Below are positions 36,779 through 47,600 of a DNA stretch of 64,000 nt, piece after piece. Within the stretch, counting starts at the first letter, position 1, and every line of letters starts with the position of its first letter. A program made the position numbers and the translations under genes. A model generated the notes under the pieces. It worked only from the letters and a program-made list of their open reading frames with translations. It was not told the DNA's origin and did no database searches. The stretch comes from Ruminiclostridium cellobioparum subsp. termitidis CT1112 (GTDB lineage: Bacteria; Bacillota; Clostridia; Acetivibrionales; DSM-1351), in contig NZ_AORV01000026.1 of NCBI RefSeq assembly GCF_000350485.1, positions 352,827 to 416,826 on the forward strand, written 5' to 3'.

Positions 36779-37198
36779 GGCAACCTCCAAATAAAAGTCA
36801 GTTAATTTAAGTAATTCGATATAACTTTAAAAAATCCTTTACTCTAAAGTCAAATTTAGTCAAAAAATCTGGTAATATTATACCATAGTTTATACCATAA
36901 TAATTGCTGCAATAATAATTTTTTTAATCTGGAAAAAAGGATATTTCGTTTTATTGTAGAATATAGTAATTTGCCAATTACGCTTCTATAGTTATTTCTT
37001 CTTTTACTCCTACAAAAGATAACTGCGCTTATTTGCGTCCAAAATTTATTTGATTTAAAACGGGTAATTGTTAATATGCTGCAAATGTGGAAATAATCAT
37101 ATATGATTGTTTGCCGTATAACAATATTTATCTTTATTGATTTTGCGCTTAAAACAATTTTCCCGAATGAAATATTTGAGATGGTGGTAATTTAAAAA
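36779..37198. other. AT-rich intergenic region between divergent genes
   Basis: About 420 bp between the chemoreceptor (minus) and the M23 peptidase (plus). It is strongly AT-rich and should hold both promoters. I see no open frame, no stable hairpin and no repeat in it. Confidence 0.5.
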
Positions 37199-38158
37199 AT
37201 GAAATTTTTGAGTAATTTAAAAAAACTGGGTAAGAATTATTCTATAGTTATAATTCCCCATACCAACGACGATGTTAGAAGAATTTCCTTTAAGGCACCG
37301 GTTGTAAAGCTGCTGGCTGCTTTGCTGATTTTCTCAACCGCTGCCGTTTTTGCCCTTGCCTACGGTCATCAAAAGGAAATGCAGGATTCACAGCCACAGG
37401 CAAATGAAATAAGCAGTGAGGAGCTGCAGCAGCAGATCAAAAATCTGACTGAAATAATCAACAGCCAGAATGAATCGCTCTCCCTCAGCAACACTCAATT
37501 GGAGCATATGAAACAGGAAAACTCCAGTGCCAAATCAAAAATTGAAGAGTTCACCAAACTATATTCGGACATAGCCGACGATTATCTGAAAAAAACCAGC
37601 AGAGGCTCTGTCTCAACAAAAAGCAGCAACAATGCAATAATGGATCTTTCAAAGCTGGGCAATATTGTTCAGCAATTGAACAAAGACTTTAATGACAATG
37701 GGGATTTGACGGCTCAGCTCCTGGCAACCAATGAAAAGCTGGAAAAATACATAGATTCCATCCCGACATTTGTTCCTGCCAGGGGACCGGTCACTTCGCC
37801 CTTTGGCATGAGGAACCACCCTATTCAAAAAGTAAGGAAGATCCATGAGGGCGTGGATATCTCGTCGTCAAAGGGCGATCCCATTTTTGCGGCAGCCTCG
37901 GGCGTTGTGGAGTTCGCAGGTTACTCCAACGGTTACGGCTACAATGTTAAGATCGATCACCAGAATGGTTTCAGAACCATTTACGGCCATTCTTCAAAAC
38001 TCCTGGTGAAAAAGGGAGATATTATAAACAAAGGGCAAAAAATAGCTCTGGTAGGCAGCACAGGCAACAGCACAGGACCTCATTTGCATTTTGAAATCAG
38101 GATCGGAAATACACCTGTTGATCCTACCGAGTATGTCAATTTAAAATCTGCTGATTAA
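37199..38158 (+). CDS. M23 (LytM-type) peptidase, membrane-anchored
   Basis: A 319-residue cell-envelope protein. A short basic cytoplasmic tail and one membrane helix (~35-58) are followed by a coiled coil (~75-125, SLSNTQLEHMKQE) and a C-terminal M23 domain. The zinc and active-site residues are recognisable: HEGVDIS, IYGHSS and GPHLHFE. M23 enzymes cut glycine- or peptide cross-bridges in peptidoglycan. GGTGG sits ~13 bases before the ATG. It is followed by a bactofilin 80 bp later, a common pairing that suggests joint control of cell shape. Confidence 0.9.
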   Translation: MKFLSNLKKLGKNYSIVIIPHTNDDVRRISFKAPVVKLLAALLIFSTAAVFALAYGHQKEMQDSQPQANEISSEELQQQIKNLTEIINSQNESLSLSNTQLEHMKQENSSAKSKIEEFTKLYSDIADDYLKKTSRGSVSTKSSNNAIMDLSKLGNIVQQLNKDFNDNGDLTAQLLATNEKLEKYIDSIPTFVPARGPVTSPFGMRNHPIQKVRKIHEGVDISSSKGDPIFAAASGVVEFAGYSNGYGYNVKIDHQNGFRTIYGHSSKLLVKKGDIINKGQKIALVGSTGNSTGPHLHFEIRIGNTPVDPTEYVNLKSAD

Positions 38159-38237
38159 TATCAAAATATGGTAGAATTAGAGTAAAGTTGAATTTTAAGT
38201 TATAATTACTCTAATCACCGTTAAAGGAGGAATAAAC

Positions 38238-38663
38238 TTGTTTAATAAACAAACGGATTTCGGAAAGGCCACCTTTGATACACTGGTAGGCGCAAATACT
38301 GAGCTCAAAGGAGATGTAACCTCCAAAGGCATAGTCAGGATAGACGGCAGGGTTACAGGAAATGTGACTGTCCAGGGTGACCTGTTCATAGGTGAAACCT
38401 CGGTTATCAAGGGGGACATCACAGCAACCAATATACATGTTGCCGGGAATATTGAGGGAAATGTATTCTCCTCCGGCCTGCTGAAGCTTTTGTCATCTGC
38501 CAGGGTAATAGGAGATATACAGGTAAAATCCTTTGTCTGCGAGGAAGGCAGCCTGTTTGACGGCAACTGTAAAATGCTTGAAGCCTCTTCTGTAAAGCCG
38601 ATATTGCTCGGCAAGAAAAAGGATTTTAAAAAAAGCTCGGACCTGAGTCAGGAAGAGGCCTGA
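38238..38663 (+). CDS. Bactofilin (polymer-forming cytoskeletal protein)
   Basis: A 141-residue protein with a beta-helix made of repeated GD/GN turns: LKGDVTSKGIVRIDGRVTGN, GDLFIGETSVIKGDI and AGNIEGNVFSSG. This is the bactofilin/DUF583 fold, whose filaments assemble without nucleotide under the membrane. The start is a TTG at 38238 with AAAGGAGG upstream. It lies next to an M23 peptidase, as in several bacteria where bactofilin positions the enzyme. Confidence 0.9.
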   Translation: MFNKQTDFGKATFDTLVGANTELKGDVTSKGIVRIDGRVTGNVTVQGDLFIGETSVIKGDITATNIHVAGNIEGNVFSSGLLKLLSSARVIGDIQVKSFVCEEGSLFDGNCKMLEASSVKPILLGKKKDFKKSSDLSQEEA

Positions 38664-38680
38664 CGGAACAGGTGACTATG

Positions 38681-38711
38681 CCCCGTTTCACTTAAAGTGG
38701 ACGGGGTTTTT
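38681..38711 (+). terminator. Terminator of the M23-bactofilin unit
   Basis: CCCCGT/ACGGGG with an inner CACTT/AAGTG stem, directly followed by TTTTTATTT. A classic intrinsic terminator 18 bp after the bactofilin stop. Confidence 0.9.
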
Positions 38712-38752
38712 ATTTGTAAAACAGACATCTCAGGGGTATGGGCCGTATTTTA

Positions 38753-38791
38753 TTAATAAGTGGAGCACATGATTAATGAGTGGAGCACATG
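38753..38791 (+). repeat. Tandem 19-bp direct repeat upstream of PBP1A
   Basis: Two copies of TTAAT(A/G)AGTGGAGCACATG lie back to back (38753-38771 and 38773-38791, period 20, one mismatch). They sit ~65 bp upstream of the PBP1A -35 box, so they could be sites for an upstream-binding regulator, or just a small duplication. Confidence 0.5.
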
Positions 38792-38856
38792 TCTCAATGT
38801 AAGTGATTCTGGCATTTCTTAATGAAAAGTTAAGAATTGCCCGGCACGGCAATTTG

Positions 38857-38885
38857 TTGCGGCTCATTTCGCGCTGTGATATAAT
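38857..38885 (+). promoter_or_regulatory. Promoter of the PBP1A gene
   Basis: TTGCGG (38857-38862) and an extended -10 TGATATAAT (TATAAT at 38880-38885) are separated by 17 bp. The transcript would start about 35 bp ahead of the ATG at 38926, leaving room for the GAGGAGG ribosome site. Confidence 0.65.
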
Positions 38886-38925
38886 ATTGAGAACAAATGT
38901 TTTACAAACAGTTGAGGAGGATATT

Positions 38926-41466
38926 ATGAAACCTAATGAAAAAGCTGCGGTTGGTAATGAAGAGCAGCCAAAGAAGAAGAAAAAGAAACGCTCTTCTCCT
39001 TATGCCCAATTTACCTTTGCAGTTGTAAAGACAGTGTTGGTTATCCTCATATCTTTAGGGTGTGTTTTTGGTGGAATATTGGGAGGAGCAGTTTTTGGAT
39101 ATGTTAAAAATGCTACGCCCATAACAGCTGATCAATTGGATATAACGAAGCTTACCTCTTTCATATATGACAAGGACGGAAATGAAATTGCCCAGATAAA
39201 GGGAAGTGAAAACAGAGTACTCGTTGAACATTCTGAAATACCCGACAATATGAGAAATGCCTTTATTGCTATTGAAGATTCAAGATTCAGATCCCATAAC
39301 GGTATGGATATCAAACGGTTCGTGGGAGCTGCAATGGAATATATCATAACATTTGGTAATGCTTCATACGGCGGCAGTACAATCACTCAGCAGCTCGTTA
39401 AGAATATTACCGGCAATGAAGAATCAACCATCAAGAGAAAGGTTCAGGAAGCCTGGCAGGCAATGGCCCTTGAAAATGTTCTCACAAAGGACCAGATCCT
39501 TGACAACTATATGAACCGTATTACTACCGGTTCAGGTGTCTACGGCGTTCAGGCCGCCGCAAAGAAATTCTTCAACAAGGATGTAAAGGATCTGTCTCTT
39601 GCTGAATGTGCCTGTATTGCAGGCATAACCAAATCACCGGGACTTTACGATCCTACATTGGGTGAAAAAAACAAGGCCAGAAACAAGGACCGCCAGGAAA
39701 CCATCCTGGATGAAATGCTCAGACAGGGCTATATCAGCCAGAATGAACATGACGAGGCCATCGCGGAACAGCTTAAATTCTATCAGCCCAAGGACGAAGA
39801 CAAAAAAAGCTCTGCAAGTGTGCAGAGTTATTTCGTCGACTATGTACTCACACAGGTTAAAAAGGATTTAATGAAGAAATACAATCTTTCAAGCGATGCC
39901 GCAAGTATAAAAATTTACAACAGCGGTCTGAATATATACACAACTCAGGATTCCAACATTCAGAAAATAATGACCGAGGAATTTACAAATATTAAGAACT
40001 TTCCTGCAAACGAAAAAATCAGCAATCCGGATATGCAGGCCCAGGGTGCCATGATCGTTGTGGATCCCACCACCGGCCAGATACGCGGAATGTATGGCCA
40101 GTACGGAACCAAGGAAGTGAGCTTTGCGCTCAACAGGGCTACCGATATGAAAAGGCAGGCAGGCTCCAGCTTCAAGCCTATCGCGGTTTATGCTCCGGCA
40201 ATCGATCTGGGCTTGATAACTCCCGGCACCGTAATTGACGACGTACCTGTTTATATGGACACTACCAAACCGAATACCCCATATCCAACAAATGCCGAGT
40301 CAGGGACGTACCAGGGACTTATCAACATCAGAAAAGCTATAACAAAATCCCAGAACGTTGTTGCCGCCCAGGTTTTCAGAGATTATCTAAAACCCGAAAA
40401 CTCAATAAAATACCTTAAAAAGGTAAATATAGACAGACCCGACGAAGGCTATATATCTATGGCTCTGGGTGGATTAAGAGACGGCGTTAACCCGCTGGAT
40501 ATGGCAGCAGCCTTTGTACCTTTTGTCAACCAGGGCATGTATGTTGAGCCTATATCCTATACAAAAGTTACCGATGACAAGGGAAATGTCCTCCTTGACA
40601 GAAAACAGGATCAGAAATCCAATGTAGCCTACAAGGAAACCACGGCCTTTCTGATGACCAGCATGATGAAGGATGTTGTCACAAGCGGTACGGCTGCGGG
40701 CTATATACCAGATACCAACTTAAGGTACGGTCAGGTGAAGAACAAGGAGGGAAAGACCATACCTACCGCCGGAAAAACCGGTACCACCGAGGACTACAGG
40801 GACAAATGGTTTGTGGGCTACTCGCCCTACTATGTAGGAGCTTCCTGGTACGGCTACAATACACCTAAATCATTAAAGAAGACCGAATGGAACCAGGCAC
40901 TTTTACTGTGGAACAAGGTAATGAACAGGATACACTCAAATCTGGAAGTGAAGGATTTTGATCCCGCTCCAGAGGGCATAGTGAAAAAATCCATTTGCAT
41001 CGATTCCGGCAAGCTTCCCGGCCCCTACTGTGCCAGTGATCCAAGAGGCAGCCGGATTAGTACCGAATATTTTGCAAAGGGAACCGAACCTAAAGATGAA
41101 TGTGACGTTCACATTCTGGCAAAGGTTGATATATCAAGCAAGGATATCTATGGCAGACCTTTATTGGCCACCGAATATTGCCCTCCTAATCTTGTTCAGG
41201 AAAAAGTATTCATCCGGAGGCCGGTACCATATCTTCCAAAGGATCCAAGCAACAAATCCCTGGCCACAGCAATCAAGGACTGGATGTACGAGCTTCCGCA
41301 GGGTGAGTACTGTACAATCCATAATGCCTTGACATCACACCCTGCCTCATCATCAAATACCGGAAATGAAAACCAGACCGGAAATGGATTTACAGTACCT
41401 CCCATTGGAGGGGAAACTTTACCCATTGAGGAACTCCCGGATGATGGGATGGATGTAATACCTTAA
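38926..41466 (+). CDS. Class A penicillin-binding protein (PBP1A-like)
   Basis: An 846-residue bifunctional peptidoglycan synthase. A lysine-rich cytoplasmic head (KKKKKKRSSP) and a membrane helix (~28-55) are followed by the GT51 glycosyltransferase (IEDSRFRSHNGMD, GGSTITQQLVKN). The transpeptidase has the SxxK in GSSFKP, the SxN in KSQN and KTGTT. A C-terminal Cys-containing region and an acidic tail rich in Asn, Gly and Pro follow. I start at the ATG at 38926 (GAGGAGG 6 bases upstream); an open frame reaching 38803 has no ribosome site. It polymerises and cross-links glycan at the outer membrane face and should be a beta-lactam target. Confidence 0.9.
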   Translation: MKPNEKAAVGNEEQPKKKKKKRSSPYAQFTFAVVKTVLVILISLGCVFGGILGGAVFGYVKNATPITADQLDITKLTSFIYDKDGNEIAQIKGSENRVLVEHSEIPDNMRNAFIAIEDSRFRSHNGMDIKRFVGAAMEYIITFGNASYGGSTITQQLVKNITGNEESTIKRKVQEAWQAMALENVLTKDQILDNYMNRITTGSGVYGVQAAAKKFFNKDVKDLSLAECACIAGITKSPGLYDPTLGEKNKARNKDRQETILDEMLRQGYISQNEHDEAIAEQLKFYQPKDEDKKSSASVQSYFVDYVLTQVKKDLMKKYNLSSDAASIKIYNSGLNIYTTQDSNIQKIMTEEFTNIKNFPANEKISNPDMQAQGAMIVVDPTTGQIRGMYGQYGTKEVSFALNRATDMKRQAGSSFKPIAVYAPAIDLGLITPGTVIDDVPVYMDTTKPNTPYPTNAESGTYQGLINIRKAITKSQNVVAAQVFRDYLKPENSIKYLKKVNIDRPDEGYISMALGGLRDGVNPLDMAAAFVPFVNQGMYVEPISYTKVTDDKGNVLLDRKQDQKSNVAYKETTAFLMTSMMKDVVTSGTAAGYIPDTNLRYGQVKNKEGKTIPTAGKTGTTEDYRDKWFVGYSPYYVGASWYGYNTPKSLKKTEWNQALLLWNKVMNRIHSNLEVKDFDPAPEGIVKKSICIDSGKLPGPYCASDPRGSRISTEYFAKGTEPKDECDVHILAKVDISSKDIYGRPLLATEYCPPNLVQEKVFIRRPVPYLPKDPSNKSLATAIKDWMYELPQGEYCTIHNALTSHPASSSNTGNENQTGNGFTVPPIGGETLPIEELPDDGMDVIP

Positions 41467-41516
41467 TATGATATACTTTTCAATCAAAATAGCCTGTGCC
41501 CATACCGGGCGCACCA

Positions 41517-41557
41517 AAAGAAATCCGTCCGGAACATGGTTCCAGACGGATTTCTTT
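41517..41557 (+). terminator. Terminator of PBP1A
   Basis: Perfect 13-base arms (41517-41529 and 41545-41557) with a further GGAAC/GTTCC hairpin in the loop, ending in TTTCTTT. Confidence 0.85.
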
Positions 41558-41593
41558 ATAGAAACTTATTAATTACCATGCATTAAAAAATAT

Positions 41594-41632
41594 TGAGAGG
41601 CAGGACACCGTTTTCCCATGTCCCGCCTCTCA
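41594..41632 (-). terminator. Terminator of the GH127-SLH gene
   Basis: A 14-bp stem with one G-U pair (41594-41607 with 41619-41632) is followed on the minus strand by AATATTTTTTAA. It is 54 bp below the GH127-SLH stop and faces the PBP1A terminator. Confidence 0.8.
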
Positions 41633-41685
41633 GCGTTAAATTACTTTTTCCAACTGACTTTTACAATGTAGTTATAAATGTCATT

Positions 41686-44600
41686 CTACTTGTAATACAG
41701 TTTGTAAATCACCGCAGCAGCCTCTGCTCTTGTCAATTGGGCTCTGGGATTTATCATATTTCCGCTGCCCTTTATGAGCCCTTCTCTGACCAGAGCTGAT
41801 ATTGCGTCTTCTGCATAACCTGATATTTTGTTTGTATCCCTATAGCTTGCCAGGTCTGCTGCAGAACCGGCAGATACCTGCTTTCCGGCTGCCTTAAGTG
41901 CTCTTTCGACAAGTACCATCATATCCTGCCTGGATATATACCCGGAAGGATCAAATCTATTGTCACCCACTCCGCTGGTGATTCCCAGCTTCTTTGCCGT
42001 TCCTACGGCATCGTAGTAGTAGCTGCCCGGTTTCACATCCTCAAAGTTGCCATCCACCTTTGCACTCAAGCCCAGTGTTTTTACCAGCATGAGCATGAAA
42101 TCCGCCCTTCTGATACTTTTCCCAGGTGAATATGCCGTTTCGGAGGTCCCGCTTATTATACCCTTGGCTGCCATTACCTCTATGGCATTCCTGGCCCATG
42201 TGTATCCTCCGATATCGGTAAAGGTCTTTTCCACATACACCACTGCGTACCTGCCCAGGCGTTCAGCTGTGAAGCTTACAGTTCCTGCCGCGGCATCATA
42301 TCTTCCGTCCGGTATTGCAGCTGCTCTGCCGCTGCCGTCCACACCCCATACAGTGATATGCTCAGGGTTTGCAAGCTCTTCTTTTGATGGTGTGTACTTA
42401 ATTGCTACCTTTATTGGGGCCTCAGGATTGTTCCACTTCAGTTCATTTCCGCCTGAAGAGGCCTTAAGCTCAATAACAGGTCTGCTGCCGGCGTTCTGTT
42501 TCAGCTCACCGGTCAGGGACGCCTTATCTGCCGCTCCCACAGTAATCTGTATTGTACTGCCTTTCACATCTTCATTTTCGAACATATTGCCGGGGACTGT
42601 TACTGTTCCGGCAGCTGTAGCAAGTTTTATTCTGGCGGCCGGACCGGCTGTTGCAAGCACCTGCTTCGGAAGCTCAACGGTATAGGCGCCAACACCCTCA
42701 ACCTTTGCAACCTCAAGTGTAATTGTTTTAATTCCGCTGCTGTCGGCTTTAGCGGCATTAAATGCCTTTTCAAGCTCTGCTGCGCTTACAGCTGCCAGTG
42801 CGGTGTTGTTGGCACCCAATACAGGCTTGACTGCAACCTGTGAGGAAGCGGCTTGTGTTTGTGTTCCGCCTGAAACTGAATTTCCGGTGCTGCTTCCGGT
42901 GCTGCTTCCGCTGTTATTCCCATTACCGCTGCCGCCGCCCGGACTGCCTGATCCGGAGTCCCCCGGATTGCTGCTTTGACCGGATATGGTTACAGTGCAG
43001 GTTCCCCACACTGCAGGATTTCCTGCCGCAGCTGCTTTAACCGTCACTGTTCCGTCGGTTACCGCCGTCAGAACACCGCTAGCATTTATGACAGCGCTGC
43101 CCGTTCCATTTTGAACAGACCAGGTCACAGACTTGTCTTCAGCATTTTCCGGCTCTGCCGCAGCATGCATCTTCAGCTGTCCGCCCTTTGTTGATATAAT
43201 ATTTACACCATTTTCTCCTGATACGGTTATTTTATTTACGGCTGTTTTCTCAGGAGGCTTTACTGTCACATTACAAATTGAAGCTATGCCGCTCCGGTCC
43301 TCCGCAGCCGCCGTTATTGAGGCTGTAATAGCCTCCCTGCCGGTATTGTCGGCCGTAACAGTCACTGTTGTCATACCTGTCTCTTCATTATAAATTTCAT
43401 CTGACACGGTAACCGCAGCATTGTCCGAGGTGAAATGCACCATTCTGTCTGTAGCATTATGGGGGCCGGCTGTTGCAGTCAATTGGGCTGTCCCCGATGC
43501 CTCCAGCGTTAAGGTTTCTTTATCCAGTGTTATGCTTTCTACAGGCCTGATGATGTAAACAGCTACATTGTCATATTTTGCATTTACTCTCCAGGTACGC
43601 ATGCCGATTGCCCCGTGAGACCACATGCCGTCTTCGGCACCTGCCACATAGACGTCATCAACAAATACACTGATTTCAGGGCCATTTGCTTCCACTCTAA
43701 AGTGGTATGTCCTATTGGCTTCGACTGCAAAGGGAGCCGCAGCCAGTTCTTTCCACCCGTTGTTAAACCTGCCTATCTGTACTTTTCCGTCATTGCATAT
43801 TCCGGCATAATAGCCCTTCAGGTTGTCGGCGCCCACAGTAGGCTCACTGACCCTGAATATAAGTCCGGCGTTGTCACTTGCTGTTCCCCCGCTTATAGCC
43901 ACATCAGCTTCATATATAAAGTTGCTGAAATCCGTTCCGTTTGCAACGGCTTTATAGCCGTCTCCGGGATTGACGGTGCAGGCTCCGGAGGCTGCACTCC
44001 ACGAGCCGCCGTATGCAGTCCAGTTGTCCGTATTCTGATCCCCAAAATCCTCACTGAAGTCAGGAATGTATACGGGCTGTCCTGATATTACAATCTGCAG
44101 AGTACCCGATGCACCGGCTCCATCCCTGGCAGTTGCCCTGACAGTTACGGTTCCGTTTGCGGCAGCCTTTAATAAGCCCGTCTGATCAATTGCAGCCCTG
44201 CCTGTGCCATTTTCTACAGACCAGCTTATCTCCTTGTTTGTTGCATCCACAGGTAAAATGTCTGCCGTCATCTGGAGAGTTCCGCCTCTGGCAGTTATTG
44301 CAGCAGCTCCGCCCAGGCCGCTGACAGTTATCTTCTGTACGGGGGCTGCAAAAGTATCCTCTGCATTCAGTACCGCTATATAGTCCAGTTCTGCAAAATT
44401 CTCACCCTTTGTGAGCTGTATTGTATTATTTCCCTTATTCAAGTTTACAGGCACATAAATTCTGCTGAATTTGCCCCATCCGTCTATGGGAGAATATTTT
44501 ACACTTCCCGCCGCCTGTCCGTTGACAGTCAGCTTATGTGTGGAATATCCCGCCCAGCCTGATGCGTATGCTATCTCAAGGGTATAGGTACCTGTTTCTC

Positions 44601-47600
44601 TTGCATACACATTATTGAAAAGTACCGAACTGTCAGCCTTATCAATATTTCCGGCATATCTGCCATTGGAAACGGTTGTTGAATAGCCGGTCCCTCCGTT
44701 GTTCACTTTGACGCCGCCTGATAATACCGCATCCTCAGCTTCATACTTTTTGGACATTGGAGTGGTGGAATCCGCAATCCTCGGGAAGTATGTAACCCTG
44801 ATATTTTCAGCGCCGAAGGGTACAAGCGTCACATTTTCCTCCGGCATGGCCGAAATTACAGGTCCCAAAGGCACCTCATCGGCATCCATTCCGTTGGGGC
44901 CAAGTTTCCAGGACGTCACCTTTTTGGCTCTTGCCGTCAGAGTAACAGGTGTTGTTTCCTGTATAAAAGGGTTCTCCGGCATCTGACTTTTATTGACGGT
45001 AAAGGAGGCAGCCGGGTTACTGCTGTCTGTAATAAGTCCATAGTTCCAGTCTGTTGTGGGTAATACTTCGTATTCAACATACCCTGCAACTCTTTCGGAT
45101 ACCTTCTTCCAGTTTTCGCCTATCTTCAATGAGTAGACCAGCGGGCCTCTTTCAACACCGATTGAATTGCTGACCTGTGTTGAAGTTTTAACTTCCATTG
45201 GCAAACTGAGCGTAACAACATCTCCGTCTGTCCAGGTCCTGTCAATTGTATAATATTCTCCCGAAGCCACTCCCGTTTGAACAGTCCCGTTAACCTCCAC
45301 AACAGGCTGCCCGCACCATTCGGGTATTCTCAGCTTAAGCGGGAATTGGTTATCAGCAGAGGTATTTACAGTAACCCGGAGCTGTTCCTCAAAAGGATAA
45401 TTTGTAGTCTCTGTGATGGTAACCGGTATATTGTTGATTTTAGTAGTAACATTACTTGGGCCGTATGCCATTGCAGCTATGCCGCCGTCATCGGTGGCAG
45501 CCCACATGTTTTTCACGTAGTAGGGCCAGCCCATATGCATGTCAAACCGGCAGCAGGGGAAACCTGAATCCGGGCTTGGCTGCAGGCCGTTTCCATAATC
45601 CTGTCTGTGCCCGTGCGGGCCGTTTACACTCTGGACCTGATTGGGCAGAGAGTAGTATTGCTGAAGTTTAAAGTCCTTGCTGATTGCTCCGAGCAGTGCA
45701 TTGAATGCAATTTTCTCAAGCTGGTCTCCCAGATATGGATCACCCAATATCATCTGGGCCTCTTCATTTGACTGCATTCTTTCAACAATGGCACACAGCT
45801 CGGCACCCTGTGTTGAGCCGGGTCCTGCCAGGAATTCAGTGCCCGACGACATACCGGTGATCTGTCCATGGTATTTAAGCAGATGGCTGTCGCCAAGCCT
45901 GAAGGCATCTTTGTCCGCCTCGCTGCCCGACCTCTGATAATATATGGCAGGCATCTTTATATCCTCGGATACGTTTACATTATGGTTCGGATGAAAATCG
46001 GAACCAAACCCAAAGAAATTGTCGTTTGAAAATATACTTGTATGATCGTAACCCTGGTTTTTAAGCGTGTCTGCCAAATCCAGCAGACTCTCTTCCCGGG
46101 TCCTGTTATACAGCCATAAAACAGTATCAATGTTGTCCCCCACTCTTGCCTTGGACCAGTCCGTCAAGGGACGTGCCGTCAAATTTGCCGCCTGGTAGTG
46201 GAAATAATTTGTCATAAAGGTTATGACCCTCTGGTCGCCTGTCGCTTCGCAGTAATCCCGCATTGCATATAGCATAGGCATTCTGGGCCACCAGTCGGCA
46301 CTTGTGGAGGGCCCGAAGGAGCCGTCAGACTTCTGGCTTTGCAGTGCCCATTCAATCCACTTGGCCGCCTTATCCTGCAGTTCGGTATCCCCCAGCGTAT
46401 AGGCAAGCGCCACCAGCCCTTTTACATAGTATACCGGACGTTCCCAGTCGGAGTCCGGGGCCTTTCCTCCCAGCCACGCACTGTTGCTGCCAAGCTCACT
46501 GTATATTTCTTCAGCATGTCCGGTGGCTCCGCTCTTCTGGAGCAGCAGCTGCTGAAGCAGCCACCCGTCTGCTTTGACGGATCCAAGGGGAAGCGGAATA
46601 AACGGAGTCTTTACAAGCGGACCCTGATTTGCTACCGGCAAAGCCTCTCCGGGAGCAAGCGGCGCGGCGGCCACCGTTACTTTGGCCGCTGCCTTCAGAG
46701 CCGTTCCGTCAACTGTTCCTTCCACGGTAAAGCTCCCGGGATTTTCATACTTATCCGCTGTTATGGTATCCCATGTCACGTTCACGCTTTGTTCCGAGCC
46801 GTTGTTATGCAGCGCAGTCACCTGTTCAGGCATTATTGGTGCCACCTTTGCCCTGGTGGTGACCTGAGCGGTCTTTAAGCTTTCTATCAGCACAGGTGCG
46901 GCATAGGTTTCGGCATGTATATTCCCAAAGGCTACAGACGCATTATATATTCTCAGCCCGATTGCGCCGCGGGTATAAGTATTGTCATTGAAGCTGATTA
47001 CCGGTGTCGCCATATCGTCAAGGAAAACCTTGATCAAGGTTCCATAGGCAACTACCTTCAAATGATAGGTTTTATTAATATCTACTGTTTTCGGCACCCT
47101 GGTCAATTCGTTCCAGTTATTATTCATTTTCCCCAGGATCACAGCATCTCCTCCGGCATTGATCCCCGCATAGTAGCCGATAACATTGTCACCGCCCACC
47201 GAGGCTCCCGTTACCCTGAAGAGTATACCTGCATCTCCCGTTCCGCCGGTTATTTTCAAATCAGCCTCATAGCTTACATTTGAAAACTCGGTGTTTTTTG
47301 CCATTACCTTGTAGCCCTGTCCTGATGCAACCTGTAATGTATTGCCGCTCACACTCCAGGTTCCTCCGTACGGGGTCCACTTATTATAATTTCCGCTGCT
47401 GAAATCCTCCGAGAAACTGGCCGAGAGCTTTGTATATGTGGCACTCTGCACCTGTGAATCCAGCATTCCCGCCTTTGCGGCAATTGCTTTTACTGTGGCG
47501 GTATCATTCAAGGTGATGGCACCGCTGTAAACAGTTGATGCCGTAGTGGGCATACTGCCGTCAACGGTATAGTAGATGTCGGCATCGGGAGTATTGCAGG

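Noticed and set aside
42047..42685. 212-aa plus-strand frame (and several like it up to 49,050) antisense to the GH127-SLH gene
   Set aside because: They lie wholly inside the giant minus-strand gene, have no ribosome sites and give low-complexity Ser/Ala/Pro sequence. They are frame shadows of a GC-rich coding region.
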